A program made the translations under genes and the position numbers. From Favolaschia claudopus (Eukaryota; Basidiomycota; Agaricomycetes; Agaricales; Mycenaceae): a stretch of 64,000 bases of DNA. Below, piece after piece: positions 1-9,555 of this stretch (positions within the stretch are counted from its first letter, which is position 1; every line of letters starts with the position of its first letter). The stretch covers positions 496,001 through 560,000 of the forward strand of contig JAWWNJ010000011.1 of assembly GCA_037176885.1 (NCBI GenBank), written 5' to 3'. Below the pieces are notes generated by a model that saw only the letters and a list, made by a program, of their open reading frames with translations, searched no databases and was not told where the DNA came from.

Positions 1-710
1 GTTGTGCATGAGGTTCTGAGATGGCGTCCAGTTGTGACTGGTACGTATGCGATGATCACAATCTTCAGAGTTTTCGAATTGAACTTGCTACGCCTTCGCT
101 TTCTTAGGTGCGCCTCACGCCGTTATGGAAGATGATATTTACAAAGGTTATCATATTCCCGCTGGGTCTATCGTGATTGGCAATGCGTGGTAGGCCCTAT
201 ATATATGCTACTTTCTTCCTCTCGTGATTTATTCCTCGTGCAGGGCAATCCTTCATGATGAGGCGGCATATGGTCCCAACACAGACCAATTTATTCCCGA
301 GCGATGGTTAACGGTGGACGGGAAAATCAACAAGGAAATGCCCGACTCCAGTCCAGCCTTTGGATTCGGTAGACGCATATGTCCGGTGAAATCGCATCCC
401 TGTGTTTTCCTGTTGCTCCGCTCAATGACTCATCAGGGTAGAGACATGGCGCAGTGGAGTGTCTGGATTTCCGCTGCATCCATTCTCTCGGTTTTCAACA
501 TCAAGAAAAGTCTCGACAAGGAAGGAATTCCAATTGAGCCCTCCGGTGAATATAACTGGGGAATGCTGTCGTGGGTCCTTCAGGTTGGCTGCTTTGTTCT
601 TAGCTAATTTAATCTTCCGCGCTTCTCACAGCTACCCCATTCCTCACGAGTGCGATATCATACCTCGGTCAAAAGCGGCAGAAGAGATGATTCGAGCTCA
701 ATCACTATAA
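1..710 (+). CDS. Cytochrome P450, C-terminal part (5' end outside window)
   Basis: Heme-thiolate monooxygenase, 3' end only. The window opens inside the K-helix: codons at 11-22 read E-V-L-R, the ExxR motif. About five exons are joined by short introns (about 41-107, 192-243, 388-438, 586-646). The third visible exon gives the PERF-type segment FIPERW and then the heme loop FGFGRRICPG, whose last Gly comes from the next exon; the Cys is the iron ligand. The C-terminal tail ends at TAA 708-710. Motif order and spacing are those of microsomal fungal class II P450s. The PHAVMEDD...GYHIPAGS segment resembles agaricomycete P450s commonly named O-methylsterigmatocystin oxidoreductase-like, a name that does not predict the substrate. 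Substrate and exact CYP family cannot be read from this fragment. No frameshift is visible. Confidence 0.88.
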
Positions 711-1714
711 CCATAGATCAAATGCATGTTACTCAGAATTTCGATTGTTTCTGAAGTACAGTAGCGGTGGTGCTTTGACGATCTCACTCGTTGTCCTTTC
801 TAAACCATTCAATTTCTCTGTTGATTTTTCAAGTGGAGGTTTATTCCGTATACTTACGTAACTGGTGTGTTCAATTGCGTATACAATAACAACCAACTCA
901 TCAATCTTGACGCGTTCCACCACATTCGACGCGCAACTTCACCCTCCAACGCGCCGAAACGGCGCAACATCTACTGTGTATGCAACTCGTATCTGCCGAG
1001 GACTCCTACACACCTCCTAAGAAGAGGACCTCGAAGAATACTCCATTATTTGTGCATATCCCTGCGACCATCGATACCCGTCTGGTGCACTGTATGGTAC
1101 ACGACGGCGTCACGGAGACCTCACACGGCTGTAAGTCTGATTCAAGTTCACATTTCTCTCTGGAGTCTGACAAATAACAGAATGGCAATTGCAAGAGTGG
1201 TGCTCGATGAACTTCAAGTTGGAGGAGATGTACAGGGACGCTCAAGACTTGAACCTAGGTATTACTTAGCCGCTAGAAAGCAAATGACTAAATTTAAATG
1301 GTCTTCGCAGACTCTGCCCCGCCCAGACCGCCGCGCGCGTTGATGCCAAGAAACACGAGGTCAACATGAGCATTGTCGGTACCGAAATGATGACACGAGT
1401 CACTTTCCCCAACGAGCTTCAACATTGATGCGCCCCCTTGGCTGCTCTGCGGGACCGTTGGAAGTGGCGGAACGCGCAAGTCACGCACTCATGATCCCGC
1501 CCTTGTCCCGCAGCACGTTGATGCGCCCTGTAGTGGTGCCCTTGGCCCGCCCGACGCCTGCCGATGCACGCCGCGGCGGATCAAATATTGATTACTGGGC
1601 GCTTGTCTGTGACTCGTTTTCCCGACTGATGGCGCTTAGCGCCCGCCGCCGCCGCCCTTAAATGCGCCGCCGGAGCACCACCCCGCCTCCTTACTTTCCC
1701 TCCCCGCCACCACA
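711..1714. other. Intergenic, no confident gene
   Basis: About 1 kb between the P450 and the next gene. A plus-strand stretch at about 980-1345 has splice-like blocks (GTAAGT at 1131, a CAG at about 1180, another GT...CAG pair at about 1260-1310), but no frame stays open across the junctions and I recognise no family. The last 150 bases are GC-rich with a short run of CGC/GCC triplets near 1640-1660 and look like promoter sequence for the gene starting at 1715. Confidence 0.5.
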
Positions 1715-2754
1715 ATGTTCGACGCCTTCCGCAGCCCCAAAGACTTCTACCCTGGCCTCATCCTCTGGTGTGATCTCTCACGCTATGACGTGGCATCCTG
1801 TTATCGACGACGCTCAGCAAGAGAACTCCGTCCATGCTTGGTCGTCGACGTCAACCTCAAAGACGGCTCGTTTGAGGCAGCGCGCTTCGCGGACACGTTG
1901 GTTGGTCTCCTGAAGTCTTCCAGGAGACACACTCTGATCATCGTGCCACCCTCCAGCCCACCGACCCTTGGAATTGGGCGAAGATCGACAACCCCCCGGT
2001 CCTCACTTGGAAGCTAAACGACGCATACATCTGGATCTCCACTCCCCTAACTATCCCGATGATCTTCAACGACTCCAAGCTCATGCATCGTAAGTCACTC
2101 TCGAAAACATCATCCGCTGCGCGGATGGTTGAGGGCCTTGGGATGTCAGCGAATAGAGATGCATACTACAGCACCGAACCCATCGCTACGGCCAACCTCC
2201 AAAGCTACTGGGTCCACCGACAGGCCTACCTCAATAGCTATGGATACCCTAGCACACCTGGTCCGTCCCTCGTTTCACACCACCTTATCATCTCAACTAA
2301 TGCCGGAGCCAACACAGCTGCTGCGAGCCCAATTTCTCCGAGCGTTACAGACCATAGATTTACAAATATCTACCAGGCCCCTCGTATCAATGAAAAATAC
2401 CGTTTCGCCACCGTCGAAGCAACGCCAATGTCCCCAACCCCGCCTTACACCCCACCTCCAAAATATCAACAGCAAGCTCCAACCTACTCAAACTCCTCCA
2501 GCCCCACCACGATGATGCGACAAACAGCCCGCCACGCACGTCGCAACTCCGCCGCCGGCTCCGACTATTCTGTTTCCTCTTCTCATTCTCATTCCTCTTC
2601 CCTGTCCTCATCCTCATCCGGGTCCTCCTCCGCCATGGGTGCGGTGCCACCATACGGGTTCACCGAAGCTCACCCAGATTATCCTGGGTTGTGGCGGAAC
2701 CCGACCACTGGGTCCATATGGCACGCTAGTCGTGGCGGCCCTGCTCTGCATTGA
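1715..2754 (+). CDS. Hypothetical Ser-rich protein, model uncertain (frame change near 1860-1912)
   Basis: No family recognised. An ATG at 1715 opens a frame beginning MFDAFRSPKDFYPGLILW. Coding character then moves to another frame by about 1912 (blocks such as DPWNWAKIDN and NDAYIWISTPLTIPMIFNDS). A GT-AG intron ending at TTCCAG near 1926 could explain this, but its donor would be weak (GTCAAC or GTCGTC), so a real frameshift is also possible. A better intron at 2090-2149 (GTAAGT...GTCAG, 60 bases) joins the block ending LMH to NRDAYYSTEP. The C-terminal third is rich in Pro and Ser with a Ser/His run at about 2565-2635, then a conserved-looking end PDYPGLWRNPTTGSIWH before the TGA at 2752-2754. 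There is no signal peptide or membrane helix. A loosely structured cytoplasmic or nuclear protein is my inference. Confidence 0.45.
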
Positions 2755-3837
2755 TGATGCGAGGCAGGTTTTATTGGCGGCGGTCCTCTATTGCTGGTAA
2801 AAGATGACCGTTCGTCCGTTCGCGCGGCTGTGGCATGGCACGCGAGTCGTGTCATGTATTCTCTTCTCTATTATGCGCCCGCTTTTGTTTTACCCAGGGG
2901 AAGGGGGTGGCTCCTGCTCGATACTCGAGCGCGATTCATTCTCATCACATTCTTGTGTCGCCGACGTCGGCGGCGCATGCTTCCATGGCCTTCTCATAGC
3001 CATGGATGATCTGGAGGAGACCGGCTCTCACTCATGCCTCACATTCCATTCACGCTTTGCTTGGACCGAAGCCAAAGCACATTCTTCTCCGCATTGGGGA
3101 ACTGGTACTCGGCCTTGACTCGCGTGGGCCTTGTTTCTCCGAACCGCAAACCCACAAAAGACCCGCACCTGGGTACCTTCGCGGACCCCTTCCTCTTCTC
3201 TTCTGTTATATATCCTTTCACGCCCCTCGGACTCCGTCATGATACATATTTCTCATCTCTTCAGCCTCTGATCTCTGCGACACCTACATTTCTGTATTCC
3301 CTACGCGTTACCCCACACACCGCACATCTTGTATTATACCTCCATACCAGAACATCGCTCACGCTCCAGACTCCTCATACTCAATAAATTCTTGTTTCCC
3401 CACTCACACTAATACTCGGTCTTCAAGCTCTTAGCGAAGTGAATCCGGACAGTTGATTTCAGCTTAGTACACTTGAAGTTGAGCAAGTTTCGTCGAACAT
3501 ACCGCGCCAATCGCTGTGCCTTCTGAGTTTCATCGGTAGGTCAAGCAGAGAACGATAGGAAGCGGAGAGCACTTCCTTGCACCACTCTTCTTTTTTGGTC
3601 GCATGCATAGATGCTATTCCCGTCAGGGCATCGGTATACGACAATAGACAAATGCCAGTAGTCTACCACAATCTTCAAAACCACGAAGCGACAAACAACA
3701 GTGTGAGAGTCCGGACCTACTCATTTCGATCCCGCTCTTCACGCGGCGGGGAAGGAGGATGGGATGACCTCTTCCACTCTACCCACTAACACCCTTTGTC
3801 AGAGAACAGGTGACCTTTCAACATGCTGACGGAGTGG

Positions 3838-4060
3838 CGAGTTGTTTTAAGTGCAAACCAAGTAGTACGTTGTGGGTTTCAAAATTTAGTAAAGAAGCGA
3901 ACGAAAGGAACGGGGAGCGGGAGTACTGACGTATCAACTTGAAGATTCAGATAAGTATGAACATGAGTTTTGTAAAGGGCAGGCGATTTCAAAGTTCAAC
4001 TGGGAAGGTGCGAACGTTCTGGGTGTCATCGGTCAGTAAACTTGAAGAAGATAACAAAAA
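3838..4060 (+). repeat. Diverged direct repeats, roughly 140-base period (left block)
   Basis: Two related units. One near 3849 contains AAACCAAGTAGTACGT, followed by GGGTTTC and a purine-rich GAACG/GGAAC tract. The other near 3977 contains GGGCAGG, then AAAGTTCAA, GTTCTGGGTGTCAT and CGGTCAGTAAA. The same words recur near 5306 and 5445-5500 on the far side of the inverted-repeat element, and a weaker match (GAGTTTCATCGGTAGGTCAA) lies near 3523. The units are only partly conserved, so the period is approximate. Confidence 0.45.
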
Positions 4061-4121
4061 GGAACCCATCTCAAAATACGATTTGAGCTCTGTGAGAGGT
4101 GATTTCAATCGGGCAAAGGGA

Positions 4122-5273
4122 TTTTGACGCGGCATTGACGTTTTGACGCGGGCACGTCAGTTCGCGTCAGTCACATTTCTTGAGACCTTGCAAACTCAGT
4201 GCTAACAATCAAATTTTGCTTACCTATGGCATACAAGACTTGTGAAGGCCTATATGTATGCTCTAGCACACGCAGAGTTGTGGTCAGTAATTTATACTGT
4301 GCGGAAAAGTCTTACCCAAAATTACTTTGAACGTCAAGATGCGTCAATCACATGTCAGTGATGCCGCGTCAATGGGTTGGTCGCGTCAAAGTTCCGCGCC
4401 GAATCGTTAAGTTGCCGCGTCAAGTCTTTTGTGTTGACGCGTCGACGCGTCAGTCCTGGCGCGCGCCGCGTCCATGCAGATGTTCTTCACCGTCAATTAT
4501 CGCGCCTTCCGGCGTCAACCCCGCTAGCAGCCGATTTGAACTGCGCATCAAGATCGCGATTCGCGCCGTCACCAAGAGCTGTATTCGAAAAGCGAGGCGC
4601 TGTAATACTGTGAAAACGATCTTCAGGTTTCAAGTTCAGTATATTTAGATACTCGGTCCAAGCTGACAAACGAAGGGAAACTCCTTCTTTTTGTGATTCG
4701 GGGGTTTTATTCGCATAATAGTCAAACATTGGTATTGAAGGGATCGAGTTTGACAGCCTCCAAATTTCGTTGTTCGGCTCTCGAGAATTTCCAGCATCTT
4801 TCTGTAGATATTCCTGATGCTTTTGGATCACATTTGCTTGCACTGAGCCAGGATAAGCCAGCCCTCGTCTGTTTTTTCCTTTGAATGCTGACAACAATAT
4901 ATTTTGATTGCGGAATTGGGCATAGTACGGTACAGTACTCGTTCAAAATTGGGACAGTGATTTAAACTGACTACAAGAGACCTCCCTCCGCGCATTCAAC
5001 CTCATATCAAACTCCATATGTCCATGAATGATGAATGCATGAGCCACAGGAACATATTTGAGGTTCTCAACTTTAGGGACAGTACAGGATTGACGACGTT
5101 CATCTTTGGATCAAATTTAGAAAGAGTTGAGTGAAGGTAGTTCATCATAAAGTAGTGCCACACAATGTTCAAAGTACCCGCGTCGGTTGAACTGGAGAGA
5201 TTGACGCGTTGCGCGTCAATGTCCAAATGCGGCGCGTCAGTGACGCGTCATCAAAACGTCTGCCGCGTCAATT
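4122..5273. mobile_element. Putative non-autonomous inverted-repeat element with TGACGCG subterminal repeats
   Basis: The left end reads TTTTGACGCGGCA (4122-4134), then TTGACGTTTTGACGCG. The reverse complement of the right end (5273 downwards) reads AATTGACGCGGCA, then GACGTTTTGATGACGCG. The two ends are imperfect inverted repeats over about 30 bases with two small gaps. About a dozen further copies of TGACGCG or CGCGTCA lie near the left end, in an internal cluster at about 4340-4460, and near the right end at 5201-5270. Many short subterminal copies are typical of DNA transposons whose transposase binds them. No transposase frame is present inside and I cannot identify a target-site duplication, so the superfamily is unknown. 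The internal cluster may mark a nested or older insertion. Confidence 0.5.
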
Positions 5274-5299
5274 TACCCCTGCCCCCCAATTCAATCTGC

Positions 5300-5515
5300 T
5301 AGCCAAGCAAACTTTCAACTTTCTGCGTTTCCTCGGTCAATAAACAGAAGAACAAAAGTGGCGGGCAACGGAACTCGTGACTTCAAGTTTCTACGTCAAC
5401 TTTAAGATGATACGATGTGGACTTTGTGGAGGTGGCTCGCTGAAGGGCAGGTTTCCAAGTTCAAACCAAGTACGTTCTGTGTTTCATCAGTCAGTTAAGA
5501 AAAAAACAAGAGGGT
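5300..5515 (+). repeat. Diverged direct repeats, roughly 140-base period (right block)
   Basis: Two units related to those at 3838-4060. One near 5306 reads AAACTTTCAACTTTCTGCG, then TTTCCTCGGTCAATAAAC. The other near 5445 reads GGGCAGGTTTCCAAGTTC, then GTGTTTCATCAGTCAG. Their presence on both sides of the inverted-repeat element suggests that either the element inserted into an existing array or the units are part of a larger element. Confidence 0.45.
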
Positions 5516-6262
5516 GCGGATAACGGATAACGTGAATTGAGAGGGATTGCGAGAGGCGGAACAACGTGTTGCGGGGTAATCGATGATAGCTTTGTGAACT
5601 GTGCGCCCGTCGCGGGGTTGCGGTGGCTGCGCCATCGACACTCTCGAGATACGGCCGCAGTGAAACCAACTGCGGGATAAATTTCAGTCAGTCCACAACC
5701 GTGGCGCCCGCCAGGAGCATGAGTCGTGAATAGTTCAAAAGCATGAGCATGAACACGATTCGGAATTTTAACCATCTCTAGATCTCAAAAGATTATCCAG
5801 ATGCGTGCCATCTAGTTTCAGCAGTCGAATAAACGTAAGAAGTCACCTTGTTTGGTACTGACCCAGCTAATCAGTCTAATCTTGAGTCGGGCTTCAAAGT
5901 TATCCGTGTTACCGCCTTCAATCCAAGTGGATCCTGGAGGCACTAAGGAGCAGGAAACAACAAGGAAACAAAGGGTTCTTCCCAATTGATCGGTTTCATT
6001 CTCGATATGCCGTCAGCGCGAGCAGAAGTCGAAGAGCTAAGAAGGAAGATCGGCACAGCTAACAAGAGCTAACACAGCATGGCAGCGTAACAGCAGCGGA
6101 CACCATTTTGAGGATTCAAGGTTGAAACGGAAAACTGCAAATATTCTCGTTGGCTGAGCGTCCGCCTCGCGCAAGAGCTCCACAAGTTGGGCGGATTGAG
6201 GAGGTCATGCGCAGACCGCTCACGCCCTCCCCGAGGCCGCCGATGTGGAGAGCACGGACTTA

Positions 6263-7237
6263 CTACACGCAAGGGATGTCAAAGAGCGGAAACTGCAACA
6301 GTGTAAGCTGTGGGCTGCTCGTAAGGATGTTTCGATCATCGCAAAAGTGTCGTGAATGTAGCTGGAACGTAAATAGTCTTGGAGAACTTAGAAGAAAAGA
6401 AAGACTCAGAGCCATGATATTTGTTCCGGAAGAATTCAGCGATGATGAAAACGTGTTCCAGTGTAACAGCAACAGCCAACTAGCAACAAATTCATCACTC
6501 AGGCTGCCAGTGGTATCAAGAATATTTACAAACGGTTTTCCGTCGATACGACCAGAGAAAGTGCCAGTGGGAGAAGCGCTGGGCCCCGGCAAAGTAATCA
6601 TCTGGTGCTTCTTGATTGTACGGTTTCCTGGTGAGTTGGCGACGAGTAAGGCATTGGGCCACGCAATAGCCCAATGGCCATGCTGGTTTGGGTCCAAAGT
6701 CATAAACGTCACAATCACGGTGACGAAATCGGAACTTTCCCACACCCACGTCAGCCAACAAACTTGGCACGAGCCACGATGATTCTTTTTGGAGGATTTC
6801 GCGAGTCCCCTTTTCTCGATCTACTTGCTGACAACGAATGCTCCAGTATTTCGATTGAGGGTTTGAGCACTCCAACCGTTCGAAACGTCGGAAGATCCAC
6901 GTCGGTGAAAATCACAACCCACGGAGTCCGATTTTTTGCCCTGTCCATATAAATCGGCCTTGCGGGAAATGCATCAGATCATTCACTGAGCGCAGTGATC
7001 TCCAGGTACTCTCGCTGCGTGTACAGAAGGTTACGTTTATACTCAGGTCACTCGTGGAGCTTCTGAGAGCATTTGGTAGTATTTCGACTTCGGCCCGCAA
7101 GCTGGAAAGATGCAGGGAGCCAAGGGATTCAAAGATTCCAAAAAGTCGCGTTCAGTGCGCATTTGACACTGAATATGGGCTTCTTTAAACTTTTCGTTCT
7201 GGCCATTGATCACCTCAACTTTCCACGAAATATGCAA
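6263..7237 (-). CDS. Possible hypothetical gene, minus strand, model unresolved
   Basis: I recognise no family. Several consecutive minus-strand blocks look protein-like and share an orientation. One starts at an ATG at 7237 (MHISWKVEVINGQ...). A block at about 6948-6751 contains TPWVVIFTDVDLPTFRT. A block at about 6735-6500 contains DPNQHGHWAIAWPNALLV and TFSGRIDGKPFVNILDT. Candidate short introns separate them, but I could not find a single set of splice sites that keeps the frame open throughout. It may be an intact multi-exon gene, a decayed one, or chance. The boundaries given are the outer limits of the protein-like blocks. Confidence 0.22.
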
Positions 7238-7473
7238 TCTACGGCATTTTCAGCATTTTCGGAGGTGACTGCAGTCGGTCAGCCAAGCCCAAAATTATAA
7301 TGGCCTTTTACTTATTCTCCTCCTCCAGGAACGCTCGGTATCAATCTCATCGGCTCGGATATGCTGATCATGACAATTATGGGTATCCGCTGTTAGCGGC
7401 TCCATTCGGGATCTGTCCAAGGGTGGCTAAATATACAACGGGCTCCGAGATACTTGTAGGCGCTCATCATGCA

Positions 7474-7480
7474 TATAAAA
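7474..7480 (+). promoter_or_regulatory. TATA box of the Zn2Cys6 gene
   Basis: TATAAAA lies 44 bases before the ATG at 7524, a usual distance for fungal core promoters. Confidence 0.45.
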
Positions 7481-7523
7481 CTAGTACCATGCAATTCCCA
7501 ACCGACAAAGCCAATCGCTGACA

Positions 7524-8368
7524 ATGTCCCAACACGACGCTCTTCCTAATCTGGGTCTTGAGCTATTCACGAAGCGACGGAGGGTCAACATAGCCTGCGT
7601 ACATTGCAGGTGCGTTGGAGCCGACGAGGATCGAGTCGTATGACGTTGACGAAAGATATCTCTCCCCAGGCGACGAAAGGTGAAGGTCAGTCATTATCGT
7701 CTCGGATCTTCTTGCACTCCTTCCTGACCCATGCCAGTGTTCTACCTCCGACGCGTCTTCGAGCGCTCCTTGTGGGCGTTGTTCGAAGATGGGTCTCTCA
7801 TGTACCTACGTGCCTGTTGCCGCTCAATACGGCGACTCGAGCTCTCCCGTGGGAGAAAAAGGAGAATTCTCGAAGCTACGGCGTTCATCTACCTCTTCCC
7901 CAACCGCCCACTTCCACGAAACACACCTCAATCCAGTCAACCTCCCAACTCGCAATGAACGGCGATCAAGCGCCACAAAGGATGAGCCGGTTGAGATTCA
8001 ACTTCCCCCATTCGAGCACGGGTTTGCCGATGATCTGTTCAACTCGAATCTGCCGGACAGTACGTCTTGGGATTTTCCTCATGCTCTCCAACCTGCATGC
8101 TCTTCCACGCCGTTCCTCCCCAACTACATTCCAAACCAACCATACGGAGCCGATTGCCGCCCACACTTGTCCTCATACCCCGTCGATCCTCGATGTCTGC
8201 CATCCCCGCTTGACCTCTATCACGGGTACGTCGGACAACTATTCGGTCCGCAAAGGTTCAAGCAGGCTAACTTGCACCGTCTACCACAGTTCCTCGATCT
8301 ACTCGTCACCACCCTCCAACGACAACGGCTGGCAACGAGGAATTGGTCTTCCGGTGTCCAACTTTTGA
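7524..8368 (+). CDS. Small Zn2Cys6 binuclear-cluster transcription factor
   Basis: Putative DNA-binding regulator of the fungal Gal4-type class, expected in the nucleus. Exons 7524-7609, 7670-7685, 7738-8225 and 8290-8368 join in frame to 222 residues. The cluster sits near residue 25: CVHCRRRKVKC, then CGRC, then a final C before TY, giving C-x2-C-x6-C, a Ser-rich spacer of 9, C-x2-C-x6-C. The second exon is only 16 bases and encodes part of the basic RRRKVK segment, so the three-intron model is needed to complete the motif. The remainder is Ser/Pro-rich with no recognisable fungal-specific TF domain, which makes it short for the family (usually 500-900 residues). The last exon is chosen because it removes a GTACGT...CACAG intron and ends cleanly at TGA; reading through would give a less typical tail ending at 8448. 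Targets are unknown. Confidence 0.82.
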
Positions 8369-9555
8369 ACCCGGGTCCGATTTGCCCTTCTACTCTGAGT
8401 AGCGTGCAAACTGCGCACTTACCCTTCGTAATAATCGGTAACAAATAATTCTAATACCCTGGGTATTAGTACGCACTTGGACTTTTACTATTACTGTGTA
8501 CGCGTACGCTTTGTATTGATTTCAATGTCAATGGACTATATGTAGTGTCTGACTGATGAGCAACACGTTGTGGTGGCATTTTACCGACGAACCGGCCGTT
8601 GTGACTTTAGCCACGATCTGCCATGACGCTAGCGCTGGGATATTCTAGTCAGTCGAATTGACTCGCCGATCATGTCAAGTGTCTTCATGATAAGCACACG
8701 ATACGGAAAACATTCCGTCTCGTTTCCTATAGGCCATCCATACTGTCGGTCAGAAATTAGAATCGAACGCAAAGTTTACATCCCCTGGGTCCGTTTCAAC
8801 CGTGAATCAAAAGAAGCCGAGGTCTGGACAAGTCACCATTAGCGCCTTTCGATACATTCTCGCTGGATCTGGCCCTCGGCGCACTTCCTGACATCTAACA
8901 GCTTTGAGCCAGGAAAAAAGCCAGTCATTCCCGTTTGGCAGGTACACAATGCTGCTCGGACCGTTGTTCCCTGAATACCCTGTAGCCGATCATTTACTAG
9001 CTTTGAAATGAAGGGTGACTGTCGGGGAACGTGCCACCGAATTAAACCTCGTTAAGGAAAGAAAATCCGCTTGCAGTAAAGGATGCAACTAAGAAACAGC
9101 GCATAAGGCGACTTCTGACAATGTAGCCAGCACCGCTTACTCAGAAAAGGATTAGCCGATGGAGAAAGTCGGGACTGCATAGTCTTGATTTTTTTTTCCC
9201 CCGAATTCAAAAGCACCACAGTGTGAATGGGAGGTAAAGTACTAAAGGACCATAAAGTTGACTTCACTTTGATCCGGCCAAGTAAGAACCTCCCGACATG
9301 ATCCGCCACTCAGCACAACCACGAATTATTGGTTCGTCCGAGTTGAACGATTGGTTGAAATAACTCCGAGAGCTGAACAGACGCAGAAGGCTCGTCGAGC
9401 CGGACCCACAAGGTAATCCATTAATAGAGGGACCCAACCGGGTTGCAACAGCTACTGTATATAGCACAAAGTCCAAGGATTCAAAATCTAAAGAAATACG
9501 AAGCGACAGTGAGTCTGCAGATCGCAGGCGTGAGGGTGAGCGTCAGTAAGTCCAG
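8369..9555. other. Intergenic between convergent genes
   Basis: About 1.2 kb between two convergent genes. Apart from the dyad at 8451-8469 I see no gene, repeat or RNA here; the open frames are short and without recognisable motifs. Confidence 0.5.
8451..8469. other. Perfect 9-base dyad with a single central base
   Basis: CTAATACCC, one T, then GGGTATTAG. It lies 83 bases after the stop codon of the Zn2Cys6 gene, within its likely 3' untranslated region. It could be a symmetric protein-binding site or part of a 3'-end signal; a one-base loop is too tight for a normal RNA hairpin unless the inner pairs open. Confidence 0.35.

Larger units (their letters stand above)
2755..6262. other. Repeat-rich gene-poor region
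   Basis: Apart from the repeats listed separately, I see no gene. Frames at about 3034-3387 (+) and 4493-4897 (-) are open for 117-134 codons but have no recognisable domain, and the latter runs into the TGACGCG repeat cluster. The sequence looks like transposon-derived or decayed intergenic DNA. Confidence 0.5.

Noticed and set aside
4493..4897. 134-codon minus-strand frame within the TGACGCG element
   Set aside because: No recognisable domain, and its C-terminal part is made of the repeat words; probably not a gene.
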